The notes under the pieces were generated by a model that saw only the letters and a list, made by a program, of their open reading frames with translations, made no database searches and was not told where the DNA came from. A stretch of 64,000 nt of DNA from Malus domestica (taxonomy: Eukaryota; Streptophyta; Magnoliopsida; Rosales; Rosaceae): assembly GCF_042453785.1 (NCBI RefSeq), contig NC_091673.1:193501-257500 (forward strand), read 5' to 3'. Shown here piece by piece: positions 34,535 through 44,932 of the stretch. A program made the position numbers and the translations under genes. Position 1 is the stretch's first letter. Every line of letters starts with the position of its first letter.

Positions 34535-37500
34535 TCAATTCACCATCATGTGATCAAATCCTCCCCCAGCCTGCAGTGCAGGAATCCGGCTCACTCCAAC
34601 GTTCTGCAGCAGTTGTTGCAGCCACCTTCTAGTAGTTGGATCTTCCTGTATGCATGCATAATACAAGAAACAAAATGAAATCAACAAAAACAGACATAGC
34701 AAAATTAACAAACATCCTAGCTAGTTTGAAACCATAAATTCAGGGGCTAGTAGGCGGCGGAATTAAGCTAGTTTGAAACCATAAATTCAGAGGCTAGCAG
34801 GCGGCGAAATTAAGGACACTAAACACCTCAAACGGGACACTATTACTAATAAAGCTCATGCTAGGGATTATGAATCCCAGGATTATTTTATGAGGAAACA
34901 ACACGAATAAACAGCTGAGATACTTACACAAAGGAAATTGTTAAAGCTAGCATCTCGTAACACATCTGGAAGGCAACTTCTTAAAGCATCACAAGCCCTG
35001 CACAATAAAAGACCAAAGAACAAATTTAGTGTACTAATGAAAATATGAACCCAACCCAATGAAAGAGAAAAAGCCAAAGCTGTGGAAAAGAATCAAATAA
35101 TTATACCGAAGATAGCATAACCAAACCTTGGATTATCTGACAATCGAAGATAGCATCGGATGATGTGTTTCAAAAGGCGTGAGGAGGGTTGATCAGCCAG
35201 TGCTGCAACCATGGTCCCCAAAACTCGACCTACAGCAAAAAACCGCTCTGCTGTAGTACAAATATAGTCCAATCCCATATCATCCAACAGAATCTTTTGA
35301 ACTATAAATGTGGCAACCTGCCATAACAAGATCCTTTGTCAGATAACTAAGAACTTTTAAACCATCCCCGTGCATCAGAGAGAGGGGCCTTCTAAAAGTA
35401 AAATGACATCCTTTAGGAATATAGTTCTTCTACAAAAAATTAGGTATCAGATAGAAAGCATTCCAAAGAGAAACTTTAATGAAATAATCAGGACACTCAA
35501 CTGTTTTTGAGAGTTCACTACCCAATTCCATAGTGCGAAGGCACAGTGGAATTATTTCTGTTGATAGAAGGAAACTAATAACTTCTGTATCATCAACCTG
35601 GAAAAAGAACAATATAAAAACAATATGATCATAAGAGGCTGGTGAATAAAAATTAGAGCGAATATCCATTTCTTGTATCTGAGCATGCCTCTGTGCAAGA
35701 GGAGGGGCGGAGAATGTGGGTGCAACAATAGTATGACAGGGACTCAGATATTCCCTTGCCTGAATTAAAGATTCATTAGAGAACTCAAGGTTATAGCACA
35801 AACAAAGGAAATGGTCAAGAGAAGTTATCCCATAAAAAGTACCTTCACCAGGGCACCAATGACTCCTAAACTAGTAAGCCTTAAGTACTCAAATGGTCTT
35901 GCCTTGCTTGTTGTATTGAGAAAAGGATACAGATATAAAGGTATATGAGCTGCAAGGCAACAGAGAAAAGTTGAACGGGAATAATAATTTAGAGCTGAAT
36001 AAGTTAATGCAATTATTAGCATCTGCAGAAATATTCCTATTCTTAAGCAATGCACACAAGGAGAGTTACATGAAAAAAAGCATGATAAAACATAACAACT
36101 TAATCATGAAATGCATACTTAAGCATCCAAAGACATGGGGAAAGACATTATTTCCCAAAAGAAATCGAAAACAAAGACAAAGAAATGCCAGTGAAAGGAC
36201 TTGACACTCCCTAAATATTTGGGGGCTAAGTCAGCGATTAAGTACCTAATAGCTAATACAATGTCAAGAAACCCTTATAACAAGTAACCGTAACATAATC
36301 AGAGGGTAAACTCTTACAACAATACTATAAGAGAAAACAAGGGAGTTAATATCCAACCTGAAATCAATGCATCAAGATGATTGCCACCACAAATTCAACT
36401 TTTATACAAATATATGTGTACAGTACCATATTATATCTAGGTTAGAATTATTTTAATCAGTGTTATGCTGTCTTACACTGCATTTCCATATCCATGTTTC
36501 ACGAGAATAAATCAAACTTTTTAATATGCTGATGTTTTCTACATAGACATGAACTTTCTGAAAGAAAAAAAAAACTTCAAGACCATAAGAATTAAGAACT
36601 TCCATTTTTTAGCTTGCGAAAACATTATAATGGAGATGTCATAGAGAAAATAACAGTTAATGTTTCGTGGCATACATTAATAAACAATTGGACAATGCAT
36701 AATTGATTGTCTTGATACGGTTGAATACATTTGAGCCTTAAAGGAAATATAGCTTAATTTATTTAAACAAAACCAAACCAGAAATATAAGCTATATAGCA
36801 TCATACTACAAGTCTACAACAGGTAGGATAACTTTACATACTATAAAAGATAAAAGGACAAATTACCATTAAGGAACAACATTCTTGTATCTGGGTGTGA
36901 AGCTACACACTGCAAGAAAATACAAAACGTAACAAAACGTAACACAATATTAATAGAATTATAGTGAGAAATGAAGAATCGAATATCAGTTACTGAGAAA
37001 CACAGAATTGATCTTTGAATCTAAGCAACATAAATGGTAAAGAAAAGAAAACTAGTAGCATAATCATCAAATCCAGATTTCAAAAGATAACAACGACTAC
37101 CGTCTGATTTTGATTGACAAAAATATGGGCTTTTCAAATTTTTTATTGTAAATATGGGCCTTGTACATAATTCATTTACTCAAGCTTAAAATTCAGTCCC
37201 TAAGTTAGTTTAAAAGAAACCATAAAAGGGGAGTCAGAAGGTGCTTCTCATACGGATGAATTACAAAATCATAAGTATATATAAAAAAAAAATATACGTA
37301 TATAACATAAATTTGATACTTGAAACAGGAAATCATGTGACCTGGAGAAGAGCAAGAGCATTGCAAACTCGATTGGATTGTGCCGGAGTCAGATTTGGTG
37401 GTGATAGGACAGGGTATATTGAAACTATCTCCTGCAAATAAAAAAGAAACCAACATCAGGGAATAGCTCCAACAAGCATCCATCAAAAATGGAATGTCAA

Positions 37501-38570
37501 CAAACCTTAACATATGAAAATCTCACTCTAAATTTAAAGAAATGTAAACATTAAACAATTCAACAGTTGTGATCAGAATAGGTAAAGAAAAGCAACAAAG
37601 AGAGTCAGCAACGAGTGAAAACTGCTAACGAACTTCGTTCAACCGAGTTGAAAAAGTGAGATGGACAATAAATATATGACAAGCATACATCAGATGTAAT
37701 ACATGTGGGACTTATCCCAAGCTACCAACTTAAGCAACAATACAACATACCTGTAAAAGTGCAGCAATAGTACCAAAAGAATTCCACAATAAAGGAGCCA
37801 AATCTTGAAATAATTCTCTCTTCTAAAAGTATGAACAGAAAGAAACAAAAGTACCTGGATGAGTGCAGCAATAGTACCAAAAGAATTCCACACGAAAGGA
37901 GCCAAATCTTGAAATAATTCCTTGTTCTAAAAAATGAAACCAAAGGCACACAGATTTTATAGGGCAGCATATCAATGTTGTAATATAAACTGCACAACCA
38001 CCTAAAGGAAAGTCACGGGCACAAATATTCAACTATAAAATCTGCTGTAAAAACCTACGCAAGCTTCCCCATGATCATAAACATATAACATGTAAAGCAT
38101 ATAGCATATGTATCAATCAAGATGCTCCGAGTCGTTTATGGGTCCTATTTAATAAAAAAAAGGGTAAACTTTTGAATGCCCACTTATAATGATGCAACTG
38201 TCAAGCTTCCGAATCCAGTTTCTCGCTACAGGAAACAAATTCACTTTTCTTCCTCTTGTTAGTTATAAAAATGAGAAGAAAACAACGAAATTACATAAAT
38301 AACAGTCAGTTACATCCAAAATTACAAGCCTCAGACTCAATGCTTCATTCTTAATATAGGAAGTGACCAATCAAAATTTGCAAAAGTTACCTTTGAAAGT
38401 TCAAGAAGTGCGTTTTCTCGAAGATCAGGATTACTCAGGTCAAGCACCAAGTGCTCTGCGGATGCCATTTTACGATCTTTGTTTGCTTGAGCTCCAGCGA
38501 CACTTGGTGCTGAAACGCTTGGACCTCCGAATTGAACATTTAATGAAAGCGACTGGGGCCGGTTTGCCAT
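34535..38570 (-). CDS. CCR4-NOT subunit 9 (CNOT9 / RCD1 homolog), 319 aa
   Basis: CNOT9 is an armadillo-repeat scaffold of the CCR4-NOT deadenylase complex, which shortens mRNA tails. Coding exons: 38391-38570, exon 2 in two versions (37855-37926 or 37751-37822), 37342-37431, 36867-36909, 35843-35949, 35502-35597, 35127-35317, 34928-34997 and 34535-34645. With one exon 2 version the length is 960 nt, 319 residues. The start is [10 protein letters not shown]. Conserved blocks include [68 protein letters not shown] and [16 protein letters not shown]; the end is [10 protein letters not shown]. All splice phases agree. The two exon 2 versions lie only 32 nt apart. A 5' leader intron up to about 39590 is likely. 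Confidence 0.95.
34718..34815. repeat. 49-bp tandem duplication in the last CNOT9 intron
   Basis: Two adjacent copies starting CTAGTTTGAAACCATAAATT and containing GGCTAGTAGGCGGCG (or GGCTAGCAGGCGGCG) lie between the last two coding exons. They differ at three or so positions. No function is visible. Confidence 0.85.
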
Positions 38571-39620
38571 TAATTGCAACAAACAAACTTCTCACTACTC
38601 AGGTATGAGACAGATTTTACTATCAAGTAGGGGTAGCCAGACAGCACCTTGACGTACTTAATTCAACTGATTAATCAAACGAGAGAGAGTAAGTATGGAA
38701 GTAAAAGGCCATAAACAGAAGCCATTAGCAAGAGGGAGAGTACGAGAATTTTATATGGTTACCAAATATTTAAATAACTTTACTTATAAAGTGCCCATTA
38801 CCAAAACAACCACTGTGTATAAATTGCTATTTTAAGTGTATGGACTGTCAGAAATGAAAGTTCCAAAATAGCAATGTTTGGCAGTCCGAAAAACAAGACC
38901 TACTGTGAATTGGGTAACTGATGCAAAATCTTTTCTCTTTTGGTAAATCTTTTATATACAAAGAAGAATTTCCTTCTTGATATTTCGACCTTAAGAAGAC
39001 AAAGAACGGAACATTACTGCAAACGAACAAAAAGAAAAACGTATGCGTATTCCTACAAAAATTATGAAATTTCTCTCACAGGCAGACAGAAACACGCACA
39101 GGGAGAAAAAGGTTGCAGAATTATTTCAGATAGATGTTTAAGCAATTGAATATCAAGTTATCAACCAAACCCAATTCAAGGTAGACTGGAATTGTTTAAC
39201 ATCATCCTGGGTTTGTAAATCATCCCCTAATCGCTCAGGAACAGAAAGGAGGAGGGGAAAAAAGAGCATGCATCAGGAACACAAATCAAATTGCTGCCAC
39301 AATTGCATGAAATGAAGAGAAATTTAAGCCACCCAATTCACATATACAGCAGAATCACCAAGTTTATAAAAGCAATTAAGCATCACTGATTTAAACTAAA
39401 CATGAACAGATTCTTACGCTTAAAATAATGATACAACAAAACAGATGAAATCCATCTCATCAACCTTTTCAGACAACTTAATACGTAGATTCATTGTCGA
39501 TATCAAAACATGAATTTAATAATTAAAGATAAAATTAAAAGATGAAGGGAGGAGGAGGAGATGATTGGGTGGTCGGTGCCTCACCTAAAGAAGAAGCCTT
39601 TGGATGACAATGGAGACGTT
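38571..39620 (-). other. CNOT9 5' leader with probable intron
   Basis: No coding frame with family likeness lies here. A good donor on the minus strand (CTTTAG|GTGAGG at about 39588) suggests a leader intron ending shortly above the start codon at 38570. The promoter then lies above about 39650. This is inferred from splice-like sites. Confidence 0.4.
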
Positions 39621-39639
39621 GCTGAATGCTGATCGCGCT

Positions 39640-40535
39640 CTCCCTCTGCTCTCTTCTGTCGCTTTTATTTTTAATTTCTCATTTGGGCTTGGACTTCAAC
39701 TTGGGCCATGTGCAATGAGAGTGCTCAAGTGATAAACTTACCTGCCCGAGTTGACCCACATGATTTATTGTGGCTTTGTTTTTTGGGTTTAATTAAGGAG
39801 GACTTGCACGTTACGGACGGCGGTCATGTAACGTCTCTAGTCAATAATATAAAAATGTGTTAGTATTCTTCTTTATTTGTAAGTAAAATGTCTTAGGTTG
39901 AAATCTCGCTAAAGACAAATTTGAACCACATTATTACCAATCCATTGCGGAGCTTAACCCAGCAGCCCAACCCCTCCTCTTATTGTAGATAATATCGTTA
40001 GTTCTAGAAAAAGAAAAAAAAAGACACTAATAGATGTTCTTATATTATTGATACTGAACGTCATTGCTTTAGTGAACTCAATTATTAAAAAAATACTAAC
40101 AGATGTTCTTATATGTAATCCCCACTCTTAATCTCCAAAACCTAATTAGCTTAAAAACTGGTGGTCAAACCAATGCTATATAAAAGCAACTAGATATATA
40201 AACTTGAACACATCTATCAAGCATGATCTGTGAAAAATACACAAATAACTAGAGTCTAGAGTCAGTAATTTCCTCTGAATTCAAGCCTTCTAAATTGGTT
40301 GATACATTCTGTAAACAAATCGTACAACAGGAATCGGGGATGGATGCATTCTATCAATCTCAACAACGGCTTCACTGAATATGATCCGCTCCAATCCTCC
40401 AAGCAACAACTAAGCTGTAGAAGGCGATGAAGTAATTCGGCCTCCTTTGCAAGTTTGCAACCCATTATCAGTTCAACAACACAACACTACTCTTGATCAA
40501 GTACCCTGCCCACAAAATCCCAAGGAATTCGATCT
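39640..40535. other. Intergenic and ICMT 3' trailer
   Basis: This is the promoter side of CNOT9 followed by the likely 3' trailer of ICMT (about 40260-40535). Two related phrases around ACTAATAGATGTTCTTATAT and ACTAACAGATGTTCTTATAT (40024 and 40097) suggest a small local duplication. No gene was seen. Confidence 0.5.
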
Positions 40536-41129
40536 TCACTTTACAAAAGGCACCCCCGAAGGAATCCGTCGGCCATATTCCTCGTATTGCGGCCCAAAAA
40601 ACTGCCTCAAGAAATACTCTTCATACGGAATTCTTTGTGCAAAGAAGCGCCAAACTACAAGTGCAAATGCAATTGTTGATACGGGATTACAGAGCATTAT
40701 CTGAGTACCCACCGACCATATGAAGAAACCACAGTAACCAGGATGACGAACAACTCTATAAACTCCATTCGTAATCAATCTGTGATGCTCTGAGGCATGA
40801 GTCCTTATAAGATGTGTGAAGGACTTACCAGCTGTAATTATTGCCATCTTCCGTATGATTTCGCCTATTATGACCATTGCAAGGCCTAAGTTGCTGACCC
40901 ACCGGTGTTCCTTGAGGCCAGGGAACAAAATAATTTCAACACAGTATTCCACCAAGGAAAAAACCATCGCAAGAAGATAGTTTTTGCTGATCAGAAGTGA
41001 CTTAAGAGTAACGTTTGATTTCCCGTGAATGCCAACTGCTAAAATGTATTCAGAACCGTGAAAAAATATTACTGCCAGGAACATCTGAGACAACTGTCTG
41101 CAGGCCGTGTAACTGAAGAGCTGTGCCAT
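40536..41129 (-). CDS. ICMT: Protein-S-isoprenylcysteine O-methyltransferase (ICMT), 197 aa
   Basis: This ER membrane enzyme carboxyl-methylates prenylated CaaX proteins using S-adenosylmethionine. In Arabidopsis the pathway damps abscisic acid signalling. The coding frame is intronless. I chose MAQLFSYTACRQLSQ at 41129 as the start because the family begins there and the length of 197 residues matches the Arabidopsis proteins; the frame stays open 45 codons further up. The C-terminal half has the family block HHRLITNGVYRVVRHPGYCG, then FFIWSVGTQ and the end EEYGRRIPSGVPFVK. Several hydrophobic segments fit a multi-pass membrane protein. A leader intron upstream is likely. Confidence 0.95.
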   Translation of the reverse strand: MAQLFSYTACRQLSQMFLAVIFFHGSEYILAVGIHGKSNVTLKSLLISKNYLLAMVFSLVEYCVEIILFPGLKEHRWVSNLGLAMVIIGEIIRKMAIITAGKSFTHLIRTHASEHHRLITNGVYRVVRHPGYCGFFIWSVGTQIMLCNPVSTIAFALVVWRFFAQRIPYEEYFLRQFFGPQYEEYGRRIPSGVPFVK

Positions 41130-41893
41130 GTTTGCTACAATAGTGTGAATCGACTTTTGGCTCTGGTTTACTGTAGTTAGACCTAAGAGGAATAACTGCC
41201 TCGATGAAGTTGCAGCAATCTTTGTCCAAAAGCTGTAACGAAGAAATAAGTTTACTTCAGACATGGCACAGAAAAACCATTCTATGCAGTTGAAGCCAAA
41301 AATAGTCTCTCGACATCACGCCAAATATGCTTCAACAAGGACATATCCTGCACAAAACAGGATTAAGAAGGTCGAGAATAGTTCACATTTCAAGGAAATC
41401 ACCAGGATTCTGATATGCTAAACATCTTAATGAATACCAACTATGAAACCATACGTGCAGATTTTGAACAAAACAATCAAATCTGACAACACAATTACAT
41501 GAAATTAAAACACAAAATCAATCAAATTTCAACAATCCAATTTTCTGATTTCTAATTTCAATTTCATGACAAACAAATCACGACCCGCAACTTAGCAAAA
41601 AGCATCGAACCTGAGATCTAATTTAACACATGAAATTTGAAAAAACAGAAACGCATATAATCTTAAAAACAAAAGGAGGATTATTTGGAATATATTAACC
41701 TTCTGATGATAACTGTGATAGAGAAACATTACCTGATGATGATTGATACTGAGAGGTACTAATCTGTATGCGCTTGCAGGGGATCTACCGTTCACCGCGG
41801 TGTTCTCTTTGCGGTTGTGGGCGAGCGAACTTACCAAATCCAGTTCAAGATCAAGGAAGAAGCTTCGTTAATATTCATATAGGGTTTTTCTTT

Positions 41894-42042
41894 GAGAGAT
41901 TATATTCACAGAACTCAAATTACTTCTCACACACCTTTTTAATTTTTTAATATTTTTTACACACCACTAACATTTGATAGAAAAATATTAAAAAATTAAA
42001 AATGCGTGAGAGAAGTAATTTGATTTATGTGAATATAATCTC
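41894..42042. mobile_element. MITE, 149 bp, with 9-bp target duplication
   Basis: Terminal inverted repeats of about 65 bp (left GAGAGATTATATTCACAGAA, right TTATGTGAATATAATCTC) flank a TTAATATTTTT core. Identical TTTTTCTTT lies on both sides (41885-41893 and 42043-42051). A 9-bp duplication fits a Mutator-like MITE. It sits upstream of the ICMT start. Confidence 0.8.
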
Positions 42043-42286
42043 TTTTTCTTTTCATCAAGGCCTTGTTCGAGTCTGTCCTCACTCCTCACACTAATATGAT
42101 CAAATTACGTTCTGGTCCACCTAGTTTGAGCCAAATTTCATTCAAGTCCTCATAGTTTCTTTTTCGTTGAAAAGCCCTAGTTACAATTGGTGCTAATTTT
42201 TCCGCTATAGTTGGTAATAATCAAGAAGGAACTATCATTAGAAAAACTGGCGTTCTAAAACAGTGATTGAGCACGAATTCTTTATA

Positions 42287-42432
42287 GGGTGTTGCTATCA
42301 ACACACTCATTTTTAATTCTTATACATCATTTTCAATGTTTGACATTTGGAATGAATAAATTGAAGAAAATCAATGAACAAGAATTAACAAGAGAGTTTG
42401 GAAAGTAAAAAGAGTGTGAATAGCATCATCTT
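42287..42432. mobile_element. MITE candidate with GGTGTTGCTATC ends
   Basis: The left end GGTGTTGCTATCAACACACTC and the right end AGAGTGTGAATAGCATCATC are imperfect inverted repeats. The same end style (GGTGTGCTATCCACACAC) occurs at 55152. It lies between ICMT and PFD5. Confidence 0.6.
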
Positions 42433-43322
42433 CTTTATATTTTCACTAGGGGTTAGAGTATGATGATTTTTTGAAGTGCAAATAACTTCCTTCACGAGAA
42501 TACTTCTTTTAGTCAATCGACAATATTTTGAACTTCTTTTGGATGGTTTATCTTAATTATCAAATTCCAACCTCCAAATTTTATAGTTTTCAAAGTGTAG
42601 GGACGGGGCATTGGAAGGGTCGTTTAATTACCATTTCATTTTTATATTTTAGATTTTGGTTTCAACTCTCAATTTTTTGAAAACAGAAAACTTGTTTAGT
42701 AACTTACTTTCATTTTTAGTTTTCAAAAACATAAAAAAACTCAAGAAAGTGGTTTTCAGTTTTCATTTTTTTTTAAACAAAAGTAATTGTCAAATAAGAT
42801 TTAGTTATAAAGAAAAAAAACAGTAAAAACTGAAAAACGAAATTATTGATGCATAGCAAATCGAGTAATTGACGTCCCCTCACTCTTAAGAAGTACCAAA
42901 ATTTTACTTGACTTTTGTAGGCATAAATCATAATACCAGTGAACTCAGCATCATGATTCGTTGAGGCTGCGAATCAGTGTATTCTTTCACACATCCCAGG
43001 GAGTGCAGCTATGAAACCTGATGCTTTTAACAAGCTGAATGTTTAAATTATAAGGTTTCCTCCAAACAAAAAGAAGACGAACAATGGCACTGTTCATCCT
43101 TGAAGTTAAACCCAACAGCTGAAATCTGATAAAATTTGAAACAATCAACTATCAAGTGGTTCTGTCCTGCCACACAACAGCATCGTGTTTCTCAGATTCA
43201 CAAGGATCACTTGATTAAATGCCAGATGGGAAATCAATCCTGGAAATCTAAAAGGGCAAGAAAACAAGCACTCGTTCACACTCGAAATCCACTACATTTC
43301 AACATCATAACAAACATATTAT
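42433..43322. other. Intergenic between ICMT and PFD5
   Basis: AT-rich spacer, and near the right end the probable 3' trailer of prefoldin 5. No coding frame or RNA gene was recognised. Confidence 0.5.
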
Positions 43323-44394
43323 CTACCCCTGCGACGTCGTAGCAGCCAACTGCTTCACTTTGGCTTGCAAAACTGCCCCGGCTTCATCTGCAATGCTTTT
43401 CTTTTTAGAAGCAACCTGCACAGAACATTGAATTCCTGATTTCTTTCTAAATGGGTGATAACAGCAATACAAAACGCAGAACAAAGGATCACCACCAGCA
43501 AACTAACAATCAAAGTTGAAGAAGGTTGCAACCAAAGGACTTTTATACTTTAGGGAAACGATTCCCGCACAAGCGCTTTCTCTTTCTATACAAACCCTAA
43601 ATGTTTTTCTATCAATTATGATTGACTTATTGAGGCCAGAAACAAACAGGAGGTGTGCAGAATGCGGAAATCACTTCCCTTTTGATATCCGCTTTATTCG
43701 ATTCATTCCTAATTTCCTCAACCAACAAAAGTAACATCTTTCCTCCTACAAGAACTATTCAACTAAACTACAATTGAAACGAAGCATACACAATCAAATC
43801 ACCCAAACAAAATTTGAAAGCTAAACTGTTCCTACCAATTAAGCTCCCAATTCAATTTAGTAAATGAGTCCACAATGTGGAAGAGAATAAATCCCAAACC
43901 CTAGCACTATCAAAATCAATGGAAAGTACTCAATATTGAAATATAACTTTTTGCAAGATTACATGTTAATTAATCTCTAATAATGATAATAATAAATGAA
44001 AAGTTGAACATACCTCGACAAGTTGGTCAAAATTAGATTTGAGCAAGCTGATCTTACGTTCGCAGTAATCTTTGGCCTGAGGCATGGTTTTCTCGATGAA
44101 GTAGCCGGTGCCAACGTCGACCAGGACTTGGTGGGCGTCGTGGAGGGTGCCGGGGACGTAAAGCGACGCCGTAAGGGGGACGAGCATCTTCTTTCCCTGA
44201 GGGCGGAGGGAGAGGTCGTGGAGGGCGGAGGTGGCGATCTCGAGGCGGGCGGTGGCAGTGCGGATGTTGTTGAGGGAGTCCTGGAGAAGATTGACTTCCA
44301 AATCGGTTTGTTCTTTGACGGCCTTCAACTGCTCAGGGCTCAGCTTCTCCATCTCCGCTCTCACGTTCACGCTCACCGCCTTCTCCTTCTCCAT
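43323..44394 (-). CDS. PFD5: Prefoldin subunit 5, 157 aa
   Basis: An alpha-type subunit of the hexameric prefoldin co-chaperone, which hands nascent tubulin and actin to CCT in the cytosol. Two coding exons, 44014-44394 and 43323-43415, add to 474 nt. The start MEKEKAVSVNVRAEMEK was chosen because residues further up are not family-like. The core QTDLEVNLLQDSLNNIRTAT, SLRPQGKKMLVPLTASLYVP and DVGTGYFIEKT match the beta-hairpin and coiled-coil layout, and exon 2 continues the second coil (AGAVLQAKVKQLAA). The donor is GAG|GTATGT and the acceptor CTGTGCAG. Confidence 0.95.
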
Positions 44395-44540
44395 CTCTCT
44401 CTCGATTGATTTTCTAAACACTCTCTCTACACTCCAGAGACTTCTGTGTTTGGTCCCTCCCAACTCTGCGACTCTGGAATTTTATAGTGTTTAATTTATT
44501 TTCCTATAAATAAGTAAGTTGGACAACATTATCACGGGTA

Positions 44541-44612
44541 GCCCCTATAGCTCAGTGGTAGAGCGTCAGTCTTGTAAACTGAAGGTCTGTAGTTCGATCC
44601 TGCATGGGGGCA
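44541..44612 (+). tRNA. tRNA-Thr (anticodon UGU)
   Basis: A 72-nt gene folds as a full cloverleaf. The acceptor arm is GCCCCTA with TGGGGGC, the anticodon stem TCAGT with ACTGA around a loop CTTGTAA that places UGU, and the T-loop is GTTCGATC. The discriminator base is A and no CCA is encoded. There is no intron. It differs from the plastid trnT-UGU, so it is nuclear. Runs of T just downstream can end Pol III transcription. Confidence 0.95.
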
Positions 44613-44616
44613 ACTT

Positions 44617-44682
44617 GCTTTTTTCTCTTTTTTTTTACTACTCGCCTTTTTTCTCTTTTTTTTTACTACTCGCCTTTTTTCT
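44617..44682 (+). terminator. Duplicated poly-T tracts after the tRNA
   Basis: Two copies of a unit of about 29 bp (CTTTTTTCTC then TTTTTTTTACTACTCGC) follow the tRNA gene, and a third copy starts. Each contains runs of six to nine T on the plus strand, which are standard RNA polymerase III stop signals. Confidence 0.7.
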
Positions 44683-44932
44683 AGTCTACAAGACAATGCT
44701 CAACAAAATATCTCACATCCTTGTCATGGCTTGGCTTTGGTTGCTTCTCTACCCAAATATCTTGGACTTGGAGGCTCCTCAATCATCGTTGTCACTCCCT
44801 CGTATAATATGCAAGTAATACAAGTATACTACATCTACAAGTCTCCTCCTCCTCCTCTCCTCTTCTTATCTTTTGTCTCTCAGACGTGGGCTTATTAGCA
44901 ACATAGAAACAATTAACATCGGAACAGAAGAA

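Noticed and set aside
40262-40465. Minus-strand 67-codon frame after ICMT
   Set aside because: It lies in the probable 3' trailer of ICMT and has no recognisable domain.
44023-44409. Plus-strand 128-codon frame opposite PFD5
   Set aside because: It is the complement of the prefoldin 5 exon with low-complexity translation.
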